Source: Gliomastix tumulicola (taxonomy: Eukaryota; Ascomycota; Sordariomycetes; Hypocreales; Bionectriaceae). Taken from it: 64,000 bases of DNA. The stretch spans positions 1 to 64,000 of the forward strand of contig BCHX01000002.1 in NCBI GenBank assembly GCA_001599755.1, written 5' to 3'. Below the pieces are notes generated by a model. The model was not told where the DNA came from. It made no database searches and saw only the letters and a program-made list of their open reading frames with translations. The number at the start of each line of letters is the position of its first letter. Position 1 is the stretch's first letter. Of this stretch, positions 31,435-41,514 are shown piece after piece. The position numbers and the translations under genes were made by a program.

Positions 31435-33757
31435 ATGCAATATTTCGTTATCACCGACCCTCACACCATTATGGTGTTAACAATGTGTCGCGGGCTCAGC
31501 AAGGCAACTGTGGCGTTGGCCGCTTTTCAGGCTCCCACTGCAACCCAATTCTTTGACACTACGTTACATTCCAACCGAGTTCTAGCCCCGGAAGATTTGC
31601 CTCTCCTGTATTCATTATGTAATACGTCCACCCTCCCCTTTCCTCAACTGATACGTGATATTCAGTGACTATGATAAGCACCCCTCCCTCTACATGCCCA
31701 TCCAAGATTTACCGGAGTTCAGAAGACGAAAAGGACGTCTCAGAGCCAAGAAGGTGATAGCCACCTGCCACTACGTTCTTCAATCAACCCGTCAAATCAT
31801 GGCTTCCAAGTCTCGCTACTTCCAATCATTGCCGGATTCAGTAGCACTCAAAACAGCCTATGGTGGTGATCATGAGAGTCTCCGCATGTCCTCCATCCGC
31901 CCCTACATTGAAAGGACTCGCAAGGCCTGGGCATCAGAGGATACTTACCGAGCCCTAATGGCCAAGATACGTCGTCACTTTCCGCCGAACCAGCTTCCTG
32001 AAGACGCTCGCGCAGCTTTCCATCGCCTCCTCGACGGCTTCCGCGACTACGGCGATATAGACATGAGGCGCTCACAAAAGCCACTGGTAGAGCAATTTGA
32101 CGCTATCGAGATTTACACCTCGGCTGGCGGGTTTGATGAGCTATACCGCCTCATGGGCAATGTCATGAGGAAAGACAAGCCCCTGCAGGAGGAGCTCGAA
32201 GTTGCAACGGCTTTAGTCGAGCTTCTGACCATCGACTTATACAATCTTCGACTCTCACAGATTGGCCACCCATCGTATGCAAACTTCGAGGGTGTAACCT
32301 ACCGTGGCTTGTCAATCAGTGATCAGGATTTGAAAGAGTATGAGGCCATTCTGGGTCGGCCCAAGCTGCAGGATAGAAACTTCTCGGTACCTCTAGGCCT
32401 CATCTCCAGTTCGACAGACCAGAAGGTGATGGGTGACTTTTCAAAGACCAGCTATTCTCCGGGGCGGATCTTGGTGCATATGACGATCTATATCCGGGGC
32501 ATAGATGGCGGGCTTCTGCAACAGTATCATCGTTTGTATCCCGACAGCGTCGTCACTTCCATCTGCGCCATGCCCGTCGGTCACTTGTCCCCTTACGGGG
32601 AGAAGGAAGTGCTCCTCCGTGGGCCGTTCTTCCACCTTATTTCGATGACCCAAGATTTCGTCGATGGGCAGCCGTATCAGAGGCTGGTGGTCGTGATGAT
32701 GAACGCCAACCGAGATCACGGCATGGAACATGCCTCTGACAAGGAGGAGAAAGAGAAACAACGAAAATACTTTCTCAAGATTGTGTCAGCTTCCAAGTTC
32801 AAGCTCTGCGCCCAAGTTGCTTCCGCATGTGGCGCTTTTCTTGACGCCGAGGGCTACGATGAACTTGCTAGAGCCGCCCTCACCGAACTACAAGAGACGA
32901 CGAGTATTGGAGCTAGTCTCACAGTCGAAACTACCTTGCCTGAGGAAAAGAACTCAGGTAATGTCGCAACATGGCTCGGTGGCTCGTTGATTAGAAGTTA
33001 CCCACATTACTACGCAGCCAAGCGTCTTGACTTCCAGAATAACATTTGGAAACAAGACTGGGTGAGCGCTTGGAAACAGATTGATAGTGAATACGACTGG
33101 AAAAGGAGAGAATGGTACAACGTTGGGAAACTCACTGGTATGTATTATTCAAATCACCATCAGACTTCAAATTTCATCTAGATTCGATTCCAGCCATTGA
33201 ATCATCCATATTCCTTCCTAAGTCTCTCAGAGAGGAGTATAAGTCCTTGGAGTCCACTGATATCTCTTCGTCTCTCAGAACATGGCGAAAAGCTCGTGAA
33301 CGACAATCTCACGCTGCTTCATATACTGGCCACTAAGCCGCAGCCATCCTCCCATGACGAAGCTCAATTTGCAGCATGGAGGTGCATTCTCGAAGGGGCG
33401 TGCCAGCCTGAAGTTTGGAGTATGCTTTGCAGGCTCTATTTGACCACACCCATACCTGTTTGTCCACTAATCTTCTTTGCCAACCTAGAGACATTGAGGT
33501 CGTTCGACAGGGCCCAAGTGACCGCTTACCAACTTGCTCGGGAGTATCAAAGTGAATATCTGGCCGAGCATTTGCGGCCCATTGTCATTCACAAGGTTGA
33601 CGACGCAGTCATGCTGAGCCTAGAGAGCCAGCTCCATGAGATTATGCTCAATAAGGCTGGTCGTTTTGTAAGCCACACGCATGAACATCCCTGCCCGTCC
33701 TCCCATTTCACGAAGACCCAGTTGCAGGATCGAGAGACTCTGAGAGCCTACCGCTGA
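31435..33757 (+). CDS. ADP-ribosyltransferase-like protein (R-S-ExE) with C-terminal ankyrin-like module
   Basis: Exon 1 31435-31607 and exon 2 31666-33137 join in phase (58-nt intron, CTGAT branch site) and give 548 aa. The middle shows the order expected of an arginine-type mono-ADP-ribosyltransferase fold: VTYRG (R271), LISSSTD (S305-T308) and GEKEVLL (E370-x-E372), followed by a RLVVVMMNANRDH strand. There is no signal peptide, so it is probably cytosolic. After ~residue 548 the gene structure is uncertain. The preferred intron 33138-33278 (GTATGT...CTCTCAG) leads to a coherent segment NDNLTLLHILATKP ... TAYQLAREYQSEYL ... VIHKV, resembling the C-terminal module of its divergent neighbour, with a stop at 33757. 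Reading a 44-nt intron instead ends at 33336. Further coding-like sequence continues in another frame to about 33977. Activity is inferred from motif order only. Confidence 0.62.
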
Positions 33758-34623
33758 TACGAGGAATTATTTTAGCTCCAGGAGAACACATTTCACATGC
33801 CACAGCTTTCTGTCTTGACCGAAATGGAGATACCCGAACTATGGATATCGATACCACTGATGTATGGAGTAAGTCTTTCATGCATGTCCGCTCTATCCCG
33901 CTCACGAGACGTTCATTCTACATCGAAGTTGCACAGTCACTGATCCTAGATCCAGGGCTTTTTTGTGACTCTTGAAAGTAATGAACAGATCAAAGTCGTC
34001 TTCCACGAGGTCGCCATTGGGGAAAGTTTTGGAAGGAAAACGGAGTTTCTTCTCCGGCCCGTCTCCGATGGTGACAGTCAAGCAGCTTATCAGTAGTGGG
34101 CTTTGTTGATTTTGCTTAAGATCAAATTTCAGTATTCGAAACCCAAGTAGGGTTTTCCAATGACCTACGTCGTGAATATCGCTCCATAACATGTCCTGAC
34201 TCGTAGTCCCAGACTTCCAACGCTTAGGGAGGGCCTTATCGTAGCCGCAAGCACACACATACGCAATGGAGGGGCAAAGACAGTCATCATCATGCGCGAC
34301 GTCGACGCCTTAATAGTTCGCCATCAAAATGGGGACGCTTCCCACACTGGATCCATTAATTCAACTTTCAACGGGCCGAACCAACCATTAGGATGGCGAA
34401 CACGGAGTTAACAAATCACATAACGTGCTTGTCTACAGGATGTCGGGGTTAAAGGATCAAAACTCCGATCACCTGAATCTTCGTTGTGCATCTGTGGGGT
34501 TTGGCGAACTACTTGTATCCAATCGACGAAATATATAATTCATCTCAACGGCCGAGTTAACGAGACACGATACCATCAACAAGCACTGAAATCATTTCCA
34601 TCATTCCAGCAAAAGCATTCAAA
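33758..34623. other. Region after the ART-like gene; possible extra exon, otherwise intergenic
   Basis: From about 33735 to 33977 one plus-strand frame reads coherently (LPLIRGIILAPGEH ... FCLDRNGDTRTMDI ... LILDPGLF) and may be the last exon of the preceding gene; I could not find a convincing splice junction. On the minus strand, 34258-33902 is open for ~118 codons but lacks an ATG start and recognisable motifs. The rest is the promoter of the aldo/keto reductase, with a TATATAA at about 34532, roughly 90 bp before its ATG. Confidence 0.4.
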
Positions 34624-35896
34624 ATGGTTCGCAGCCTTCCATTTGGCGAAATCACGGTGCCTTCCCCCGGCTTTGGTGCCATGGGCATTAGCTTTGGTCT
34701 GGGGAGCAACCTGAGCCTCGAGCAAGCAGAGCCAGTGCTTCTCAAAGCTATTGAGCTCGGTTGCACGTTCTGGGATACCGCGGTATGTTAGAACGGCTCC
34801 AAAGGTTGACATTTGATATGTGACTAATGCCATCACTAGGTTGTGTACCAAGCGGGGGTGAACGAAAAGCTGCTGGGTGACTTCTTCAAGAAGCATGGCG
34901 TCCGCGACAAAGTCTTCAGTGAGTTTCCCCCCTTCAAATATCTGATATCTGAATGCCAGCCAACTTACGAAATAATAGTCGCTTCGAAATGCGGATTCGA
35001 CTGCTTCGGGGATGGGAGCGTAACGAATTCAGCAAGCCATATCAAAACATACATCGAAGGAACCATTGAGCGTCTCGGCTCTGCCCCTGACCTCTACTAT
35101 CTCCATCGGATTGACCCAAGTATGTCAGCTGGATCAAGTGACATAGCATTGTTCTTTTTCTAATCGTATTAGACACTCCTCTCGAAGAGTCGATAACGGC
35201 TCTAGATGAGATTCGCAAGGCCGGGAAAACCAAGTACATCGGACTTTCTGAATGCTCCGCCGCGACCCTACGCCGCGCCAACTCCAGTAAGTGTGTGATG
35301 AATCACAAAGGCTCGTTCGTTGCTAACCATTTCGTTTGAAGTTGCCAAAATCGATGCTCTTCAAGCTGAGTATTCTGCATTTGAGACTATCCATGAGACC
35401 GATGGGCTCATTGAGACGGCCAAAGAACTTGGAGTCGCCTACGTTGCTTACAGCCCATTGGGGCATGGCTGGCTCGTTGACGACTTTCCTTATAAATCAC
35501 CGGATGACTTTGCCCCTGATGACTTTCGTCGAAGCTGTACGCATAATCACTCAATCCCCAACGTTGGACCTAGGCATTCAAAGTGCTAATTGAATCACAG
35601 CTCCGAAGTTCCAGGGCGAGAACTTCCATCGCAACCTCAAGATCGTGGAAGAGATCAAGCGATTGGCTACTCGAAAGGGATGTACTCTTACCCAGGTTGC
35701 GTTGGCATGGGTCGCCGCACAAGGAATGATTGCAATTCCTGGTACCACCAAGGCCACTCGATTGGAGGAGAACGTTGCATCAAGGGACATCGATCTGACT
35801 GAGGAGGAAAAATCGGAGCTGCGGGAGATTCTTGATACCCTCAAGCCCCATGGGAACAGGTATGGGCCGAAGCATCAAGCCATGGTAGGGCATTAA
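34624..35896 (+). CDS. Aldo/keto reductase
   Basis: Predicted 327 aa, NADPH-dependent (beta/alpha)8-barrel reductase of carbonyl compounds. Six exons: 34624-34782, 34840-34918, 34979-35119, 35173-35286, 35342-35536, 35601-35896, all phase-consistent with canonical sites. Family signatures are [10 protein letters not shown] at the first strand, [18 protein letters not shown] (catalytic D and Y), ASKCGFD (lysine after strand 3), [10 protein letters not shown] (catalytic His), [29 protein letters not shown] and the cofactor motif [15 protein letters not shown]. It resembles the fungal YakC/pyridoxal-reductase-like group; the substrate is not predictable. Length is normal and no defects are seen. 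Confidence 0.92.
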
Positions 35897-36572
35897 GCAG
35901 GGCTTGAAGATGGAGGCGCGGAAGTAAATCACGGTCCCATAGCCAGTTCTCGTCAGATTTCCACAAATGACATGTCGCATTGTCTTGAGAAGTCTGTCCG
36001 CAAACACCACCTGTCCTTGTATCTTCATCGGTATCACGGTCATTCGGTATATGGCCGGCCTTGGCTCGGATGCATCGAGTGGCTTGCCAAATCTGGTTCG
36101 TGACGCTGCCATGCAAAAGTCCCCGTCATATTCAGGACTCAAGAGTGTACTGGGGACTGAATCTCGGCTCAAGACAATGCAGCCATTGATTGATAATCAC
36201 GGAGGCAGCGGCATGACGAGAGCGAATCCGGCTTCAGAAGTGACCAGAATCTGATCATGCGTGCCTCTCTAGACGCCGCAAACCAGTAGTTCATTTTCCC
36301 CCCTACATGCGAGCCTATCAGATCACAAGAGCTATAGACGGCCAGGGTCCGGCCTTCCTGGCGTGGGTGTTCCCTCGCTCTCGGCGCTTCGTCCTCCGCT
36401 CAACCCACTCTGATAGCCAACGGCAAATAGGCAGCGTTTTCACGGCATTCTTCCTAGGGTCAAGAAGTACAAGAACATATAAGACGTAACTACCCAACTT
36501 CCATCTATGAGCATGAGCATGAGTATGCATACCACTTCTATCAGGATCACCAAGCAGCCAAGATCAATCAAC
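35897..36572. other. Intergenic region with esterase promoter
   Basis: About 675 bp. No gene is supported. A TATAAG at 36478-36483 lies 90-95 bp upstream of the preferred esterase start. In-frame ATGs from 36507 onward (a short ATGAGC repeat) would put 22 polar residues before the signal peptide and are probably leader sequence. Confidence 0.45.
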
Positions 36573-37667
36573 ATGATGTTCCTCGCAGCCATGACGCATC
36601 TTTTGACGGCCATCACGTCTCTTGCAGTAGTGCAAGCCGCCTCACTTACTCGCGTTAATAACTTCGGCTCGAATCCCGCAAATGTCAAGATGTACATCTA
36701 CGTTCCCGACAATGTGCGCTCGAATCCAGACGTCGTCGTTGCCATCCACCACTGCCAGGGAACAGCGCAATCCTATTTCGGCAGCACTCCCTATGCAAAC
36801 CTCGCCAATCAGCACGGTTATATCGTCATCTATCCCGAGAGTCCGTATTCTGGGACTTGCTGGGATGTTTCATCGCCTGCCACCTTGAAATATGAGGGCG
36901 GTGGCGACAGCAACTCCATTGCCAACATGGTCAAATACACTCTCCAACAGTACAAGGCTAATCCTTCGCGAGTGTTCGTTGTGGGAGGGTCTTCTGGGGC
37001 CATGATGACCGTAAGTCACCTCTCTCTAATAACTAAGCAATAGACCGAGGCAGTACTAACTTTCGTCGGATAGAATGTCATGGCTGCGACATATCCTGAT
37101 CTCTTCCAAGCTGCCATCGCGTACGCCGGTGTGGCTGCAGGATGCTTCTACACTGGGACGGTGAACGGATGGAACTCAACCTGCGCACAGGGAAACTCGA
37201 TTGCGACCCCGGAGGCTTGGGCAAATACAGCCCGGAACATGCGCCCTGGGTATACTGGACCTCGTCCTCGGATGATGATATATCATGGCGGAACCGACGA
37301 CATTGTTCGCCCTCAAAACTACAAGGAGGAGATAAAACAATGGGCCGGCATCTTTGGATACGCAATTCCAGCCAAAGAGACCTATCAGAATCAGCCAGCG
37401 TCGGGTTTTATAAAGGAAGTATATGGGCCAAACCTGCAAGGAAATTGGCATGCAACGGCTGGTCACGGCGTTCCCACCGTGGCAGCCGAGGATATGAAGT
37501 GGTTCGGAATCCCAGCAAGTAGCAATCCTCAGCCTTCTGATACGCCTGGAGCGTGCGAGTCGAAGCAATGGGAGCAATGTGGTGGGCAGGGCTGGACTGG
37601 ATGTACCAAATGTGTGTCTGGCACAACTTGCCGTGCTCAGAATCAGTGGTACTCTCAGTGCCAGTAG
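36573..37667 (+). CDS. Secreted CE1 acetylxylan/feruloyl-type esterase with C-terminal CBM1
   Basis: Predicted 343 aa from exons 36573-37010 and 37074-37667 (GTAAGT...GATAG). The start was set at the ATG pair directly before the signal peptide (MMFLAAMTHLLTAITSLAVVQA). The catalytic part is an alpha/beta-hydrolase of the PHB-depolymerase/CE1 family. Features are VVVAIHHCQGTAQSYFG with the oxyanion region, VIYPESPYSGTCWD, the nucleophile elbow VVGGSSGAMMTN, the acid in MIYHGGTDDIVRP and a terminal His in HATAGHGVPT. After a short Pro/Ser linker comes a fungal cellulose-binding CBM1 (~residues 308-343: WEQCGGQGWTGC ... NQWYSQC). It deacetylates xylan or cleaves ester side chains on plant cell walls, indicating plant-biomass use. 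Confidence 0.92.
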
Positions 37668-37849
37668 AATTAACCGATAGAGGATTCATTCCTTTTCGAA
37701 ACTGAGGATCAGAGTGAGAGGCCACGTTAATATTAGGGGTGATAATGCGATTTCGATTCCAAGTTCATGGCTAGAGCCGACAAGTCAAAACCTCTAATTA
37801 CAGCATCTACCTCTCTTCGACGAAATGAACCTGAAAGATGTTGGAGCAC

Positions 37850-39286
37850 TCAGTCTTGACGATCCCGATACATCTTTTTCACCAACTGTACAAAGGCATC
37901 CGCATCCCTCTGATGCGACGCAATACCAAATGAGACTCGTACTGCGCTGGCTAAACGAGGTAAGGGCGCCAGGGCATCTATCGCCTCGGATCGCTTCTTG
38001 ATATATGCGCAGATGCTCTCACGCTCAAGTCCAAATGCTACCTCTCCAACGCCCGGGTTGCAGAAGCATCCAGTTCGGATAGAGATATTGGCAGCTGCAG
38101 CATCGCAAGCTACGATCTCACTGTCAATAATATCGCCATTGACGTCAAGCAGATTGAACGCCACCGTGCCGCCGCGGTTCTCAATATTGGCAGGACCATA
38201 TATGACGACCATGGGCTGGCCGCTGCTATGCTTGAGACATCGCAAGCTGTTCAAAAGTCCCTCGGTCAACTTGAGCACACGGATTGCTGTCTCGCGTCGT
38301 CCAGCCTGCTGTATCCAACTGATTCCGACTTCGACGTCTGGGATCGACAGGAAGTTCACAGTGCCATCCTCAAAGGCAGCCTCATCTGAAGCCAGTCCGT
38401 GCCACGGCACTCTGACTGATACTGCATCCACAGTGCCTCCCGAAAACCAAGGCCGATCCAGTTTCGACAGTGCGTCTCGACGAGCGATAAGGCATCCGAC
38501 GCCCGTTGGAAAGCCAAAGAGCTTATACCAGCTCACGATTAGAAACTCGGGCTTCAGGCTGCCAAGGTCCAAGTCGTTCGTGGGAAGATAGGCTGCAGCA
38601 TCTACCAGGACATCGTAACCTTGTTTCTGAGCCAGTGCGATCCAGGAAAGGGGGTGGGTGACGCCGGTGAAATTACTCTGGGCTGGGAAAGCAAACAAGC
38701 TCGGTGCTGAACTCTTCGGTATGCACCTCAGAGCTCGTGATCTCAGTGCTGCAGATACGTCTTTCGAGGCAGTGCGAAGATCCTCTTGTGCGATTGGGAT
38801 GTAGACAGTCTTCGCCTTGGCCTTCTGGGCAAAGCTGCGTAGCCCATTGATCGAATTATGATTGTCGGCAGTGAGGACCAGCCTTGAATTCCTCCGAAAC
38901 CTGTAAGACTCGCCCACGAGCCTTGCCGCGGCTGTCGCGTTCGATGTGAAGATGACGGCATATTCGTTTGGGTCGGCTCTGAGGAACTCGAGGATACGAG
39001 CACGAGTACGCGCAATGAGGGTGTTTGAGACCTCACTGGTCGGATTTATTGAGTGTGGGTTTCCAGATGTGTACTCGGCAAGACGGGCGGCGTGTGCTTG
39101 TAACTGGGTGCGGGATGGAAGGCTTGCACCAGTATAGTCGAGGTATACGTGCCCCTGTTGGTCTAAGTAGGCGTATTCGTCGGAACGGAGGCGATCTGGA
39201 GTCATCGTGACCGGGGAGGTCTGGGCCAAACCCTCCCCAGATCCTCCATGGGATTGTTGGGATTGAGTGATTGTGGATGCTGTCAT
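37850..39286 (-). CDS. Class V aminotransferase, molybdenum-cofactor-sulfurase-like
   Basis: Single exon, 478 aa, PLP-dependent. The N-terminal DEYAYLDQQGHVYLDYTGASLPS and NPHSINPTS match cysteine-desulfurase/MoCo sulfurase openings. FTSNATAAARLVGE binds the cofactor phosphate. LTADNHNSINGLR and FAFPAQSNFTGV follow, and the Schiff-base lysine is in VSWYKLFGFPTGVGCL. RTGCFCNPG is the conserved cysteine-containing loop near the C-terminus of MoCo-sulfurase N-domains. The C-terminal MOSC domain of full-length eukaryotic MoCo sulfurases (~800 aa) is absent, so this is a stand-alone sulfurase-type aminotransferase. A role other than MoCo sulfuration is possible. ATG at 39286 is the first in frame. 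Confidence 0.88.
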   Translation of the reverse strand: MTASTITQSQQSHGGSGEGLAQTSPVTMTPDRLRSDEYAYLDQQGHVYLDYTGASLPSRTQLQAHAARLAEYTSGNPHSINPTSEVSNTLIARTRARILEFLRADPNEYAVIFTSNATAAARLVGESYRFRRNSRLVLTADNHNSINGLRSFAQKAKAKTVYIPIAQEDLRTASKDVSAALRSRALRCIPKSSAPSLFAFPAQSNFTGVTHPLSWIALAQKQGYDVLVDAAAYLPTNDLDLGSLKPEFLIVSWYKLFGFPTGVGCLIARRDALSKLDRPWFSGGTVDAVSVRVPWHGLASDEAAFEDGTVNFLSIPDVEVGISWIQQAGRRETAIRVLKLTEGLLNSLRCLKHSSGQPMVVIYGPANIENRGGTVAFNLLDVNGDIIDSEIVACDAAAANISIRTGCFCNPGVGEVAFGLERESICAYIKKRSEAIDALAPLPRLASAVRVSFGIASHQRDADAFVQLVKKMYRDRQD

Positions 39287-40254
39287 GCTGTGGCTCTGCC
39301 CTGCAAGTCAGATATTCAAATGCCGGGGATAATGTTGCGAGATCTCATGGCAACGATGAGGCACGTCTCCCCAGATCGGATTGAAAAGGTGCAAGGTGAA
39401 AGGAAGGTGCTTCTTGAAGCGGAACTGGGTAGGGGAGAAAAGGGCTTTGGCCTGTACCGTAGTCCCAGATTAGTGCCAAACCCCCGGAGAGCTCGCTGTC
39501 GGGGCTGCTTGATAAACAAAATATTAGGACAAGGGAGTGACCCCGGACACAAATATTCGGTCCTTCTGTGCTGACAGGACTCCGCTGCTCCCGGCCAAGT
39601 CCTAGTTTACCTAACCACTCGATCCCTATGGGAGCCGTCATGGTAGTTCTTCCCCCCATTCAAGACGACCATGGTAGTCGCCACGACTTGGCCGTAGGTG
39701 CTCATGACGCAAATCTTGAGCTGAGATTGGTGCCAGGCTGGAATTGGAAGATTCATTGCGGAAGAGGGATGCCGAACAGGACTTCAAATTCGCCTTTTCA
39801 GGTCCGCTGGTTCACAGGGGGGATCCCAGCGGTAAAAAAAAAAAAAATACATATTTCGGGAACAGGGATTTACCCGCGCCATCCCTTTCGCGATAAGATC
39901 TCAGCATGCAGTCAGCAAATAGTCCAGGTCACATGGGCTACTCTGGCTAATAATAACACTTATTCGTTGTCAAATGAGAAAAGATTTTCCACGGACAGCT
40001 GGCATCTGCAGCACAGGGGTCTTGATGTTAGCAATCAGAGATTACGAGTAATCAAGTAGATTATATTAAGAGGCACTAGTAATTGCCACGAATCGGGAAC
40101 ACGGTCGTGAGAATGCCTGAGTTATTTAGCCATGCACTTTAGGCGCGTGTGTGTGTGGCTCATACACACTTTTCCTGACCAGCACCCCTGTGATTCAGCT
40201 GTGCTTCACTTGACGGCGTCGGTAGTTTCTGCCTGCGCAGCTACCGTGTTCTCC
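39287..40254. other. Intergenic region, about 970 bp
   Basis: Lies upstream of the aminotransferase and downstream of the DUF4185-like gene, both on the minus strand. It contains a 14-nt poly-A run (39834-39847). A plus-strand open frame at 39568-40059 has no recognisable content. Confidence 0.4.
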
Positions 40255-41439
40255 TCACAGTCCGTCGGCGCGGAACTGCATTACGCGATATGTGTCCCCG
40301 TTCCATTGAGAGACAGCAAAATCAAGCCTTTCAAGTGTCGAGCCAGGGAATATGAATCCACCATATGGAGAAGCGACGTAGTTGCCATACTCGCTTCCTA
40401 GGTCTGGCGCTGGGAAGATCAATACCGACTCCTCTGCAGTAAAGAGGTTATCAGTCGGGCCGTCGAGAACCATGTAATGAATTCCCAGAGGCTCCATGTT
40501 GAGCCACGTCAGGACCCATTTGCCGCTGCCCATGTTTCGCCATGAAATCTCCCCCCATCTTCTGGCTCGTGCAACCGTTGTCGGTGCATTACCCCAAGCC
40601 CACGCGCCATCCCGATACCCCCAGGGCTCCCATGCGGCAGGATCTTCCAATCTGTCCACGGCAACTCGGTGGAGAAGGAGGTCAGAGACGACATCTCTGT
40701 TGAAGATGGATGAAAGACAATAGGCATAACCGTCATCTCCGACGTCGCAACTGCGCGCGCAGGTGATTGATTAGTTCTTAGGATCGATGGCACCCCCTTA
40801 TTCAGCACACGGATACTCACGTCTTCTGTTGAAACGCCCGGTTGTAGGTGTCGCCAGCCCACAGGAACAGGTACTGCCAGGTATTTCCGTCATCGTTGCT
40901 CACCCAGAAATCAGAGTGATGCTATCACAAATGTTAGCATCTAAAGTTTGCCCACGCCATAGAAGATCACGCACAGTCTGATAGATGACACCCCGCATGA
41001 GGTTCATGTAGAGCTTGCTGTTGGCGGCAAAAACATCAGAAGGAATGGCAGTCGTTCCCCCTTCGTGTCCTTCTGGAACCAGCCCAACGGCCGACGAACC
41101 ACCAACGGAATCGTCGATAGTCACCGTGTCCAAACCAGGGCTTGAGGAGTACAAAGCAACAGGCGAACGCCAGTTGGCGCCACCAACACGATCAACAAAG
41201 GTGTCGCCGCACACGAAGATCAGGCGTCCGTCTGGCGTTCGGGCAGGTATCCCCAGATCTGTGAAGCCGGCATCGAATCTCCCAGTCAAAGTCGGTCCAG
41301 TGAGGTCTTTTACTTTGTATACAGGGCCTGGGCGGGCTGCCACAGTCGACGTAAAGTTCTCGTCTCTAGCATGAGCGACGGATATGGCGACAGTCGAGGC
41401 TGCGCCCAGTAGGGCGGCTATACGCTCACGGAATCTCAT
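40255..41439 (-). CDS. Secreted DUF4185-like beta-propeller protein
   Basis: Predicted 353 aa from exons 41439-40975, 40921-40821 and 40750-40255, all in phase. Residues 1-23 form a signal peptide (LLGAASTVAISVAHA). The mature protein shows blade-like repeats with glycosidase-propeller flavour: FTDLGIPARTPDGRLIFVCGDTF, WRSPVALYSS, SDFWVSNDDGNTW, YLFLWAGDTYNR, WGEISWRNMGSGKWVLTWL and YGGFIFPGSTLE. This matches the DUF4185/DUF5005 pattern of secreted sialidase-like proteins of unknown activity. No catalytic residue can be named. A TATATAAAG box lies 67 bp upstream. Confidence 0.75.
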
Positions 41440-41505
41440 GTCGGAGTACTGGAGTTGATCGTGCTAAACGAGGATAGGATAGCAATAATTCCGTCCATTC
41501 GTCTA

Positions 41506-41514
41506 CTTTATATA
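41506..41514 (-). promoter_or_regulatory. TATA box of the DUF4185-like gene
   Basis: TATATAAAG on the minus strand, ending 67 bp before the ATG at 41439. Confidence 0.5.

Noticed and set aside
33902..34258. Minus-strand 118-codon open frame
   Set aside because: Begins at GTG, not ATG; overlaps the possible last exon of the ART-like gene; no known motif. It might be a degraded fragment, but there is not enough to call it.
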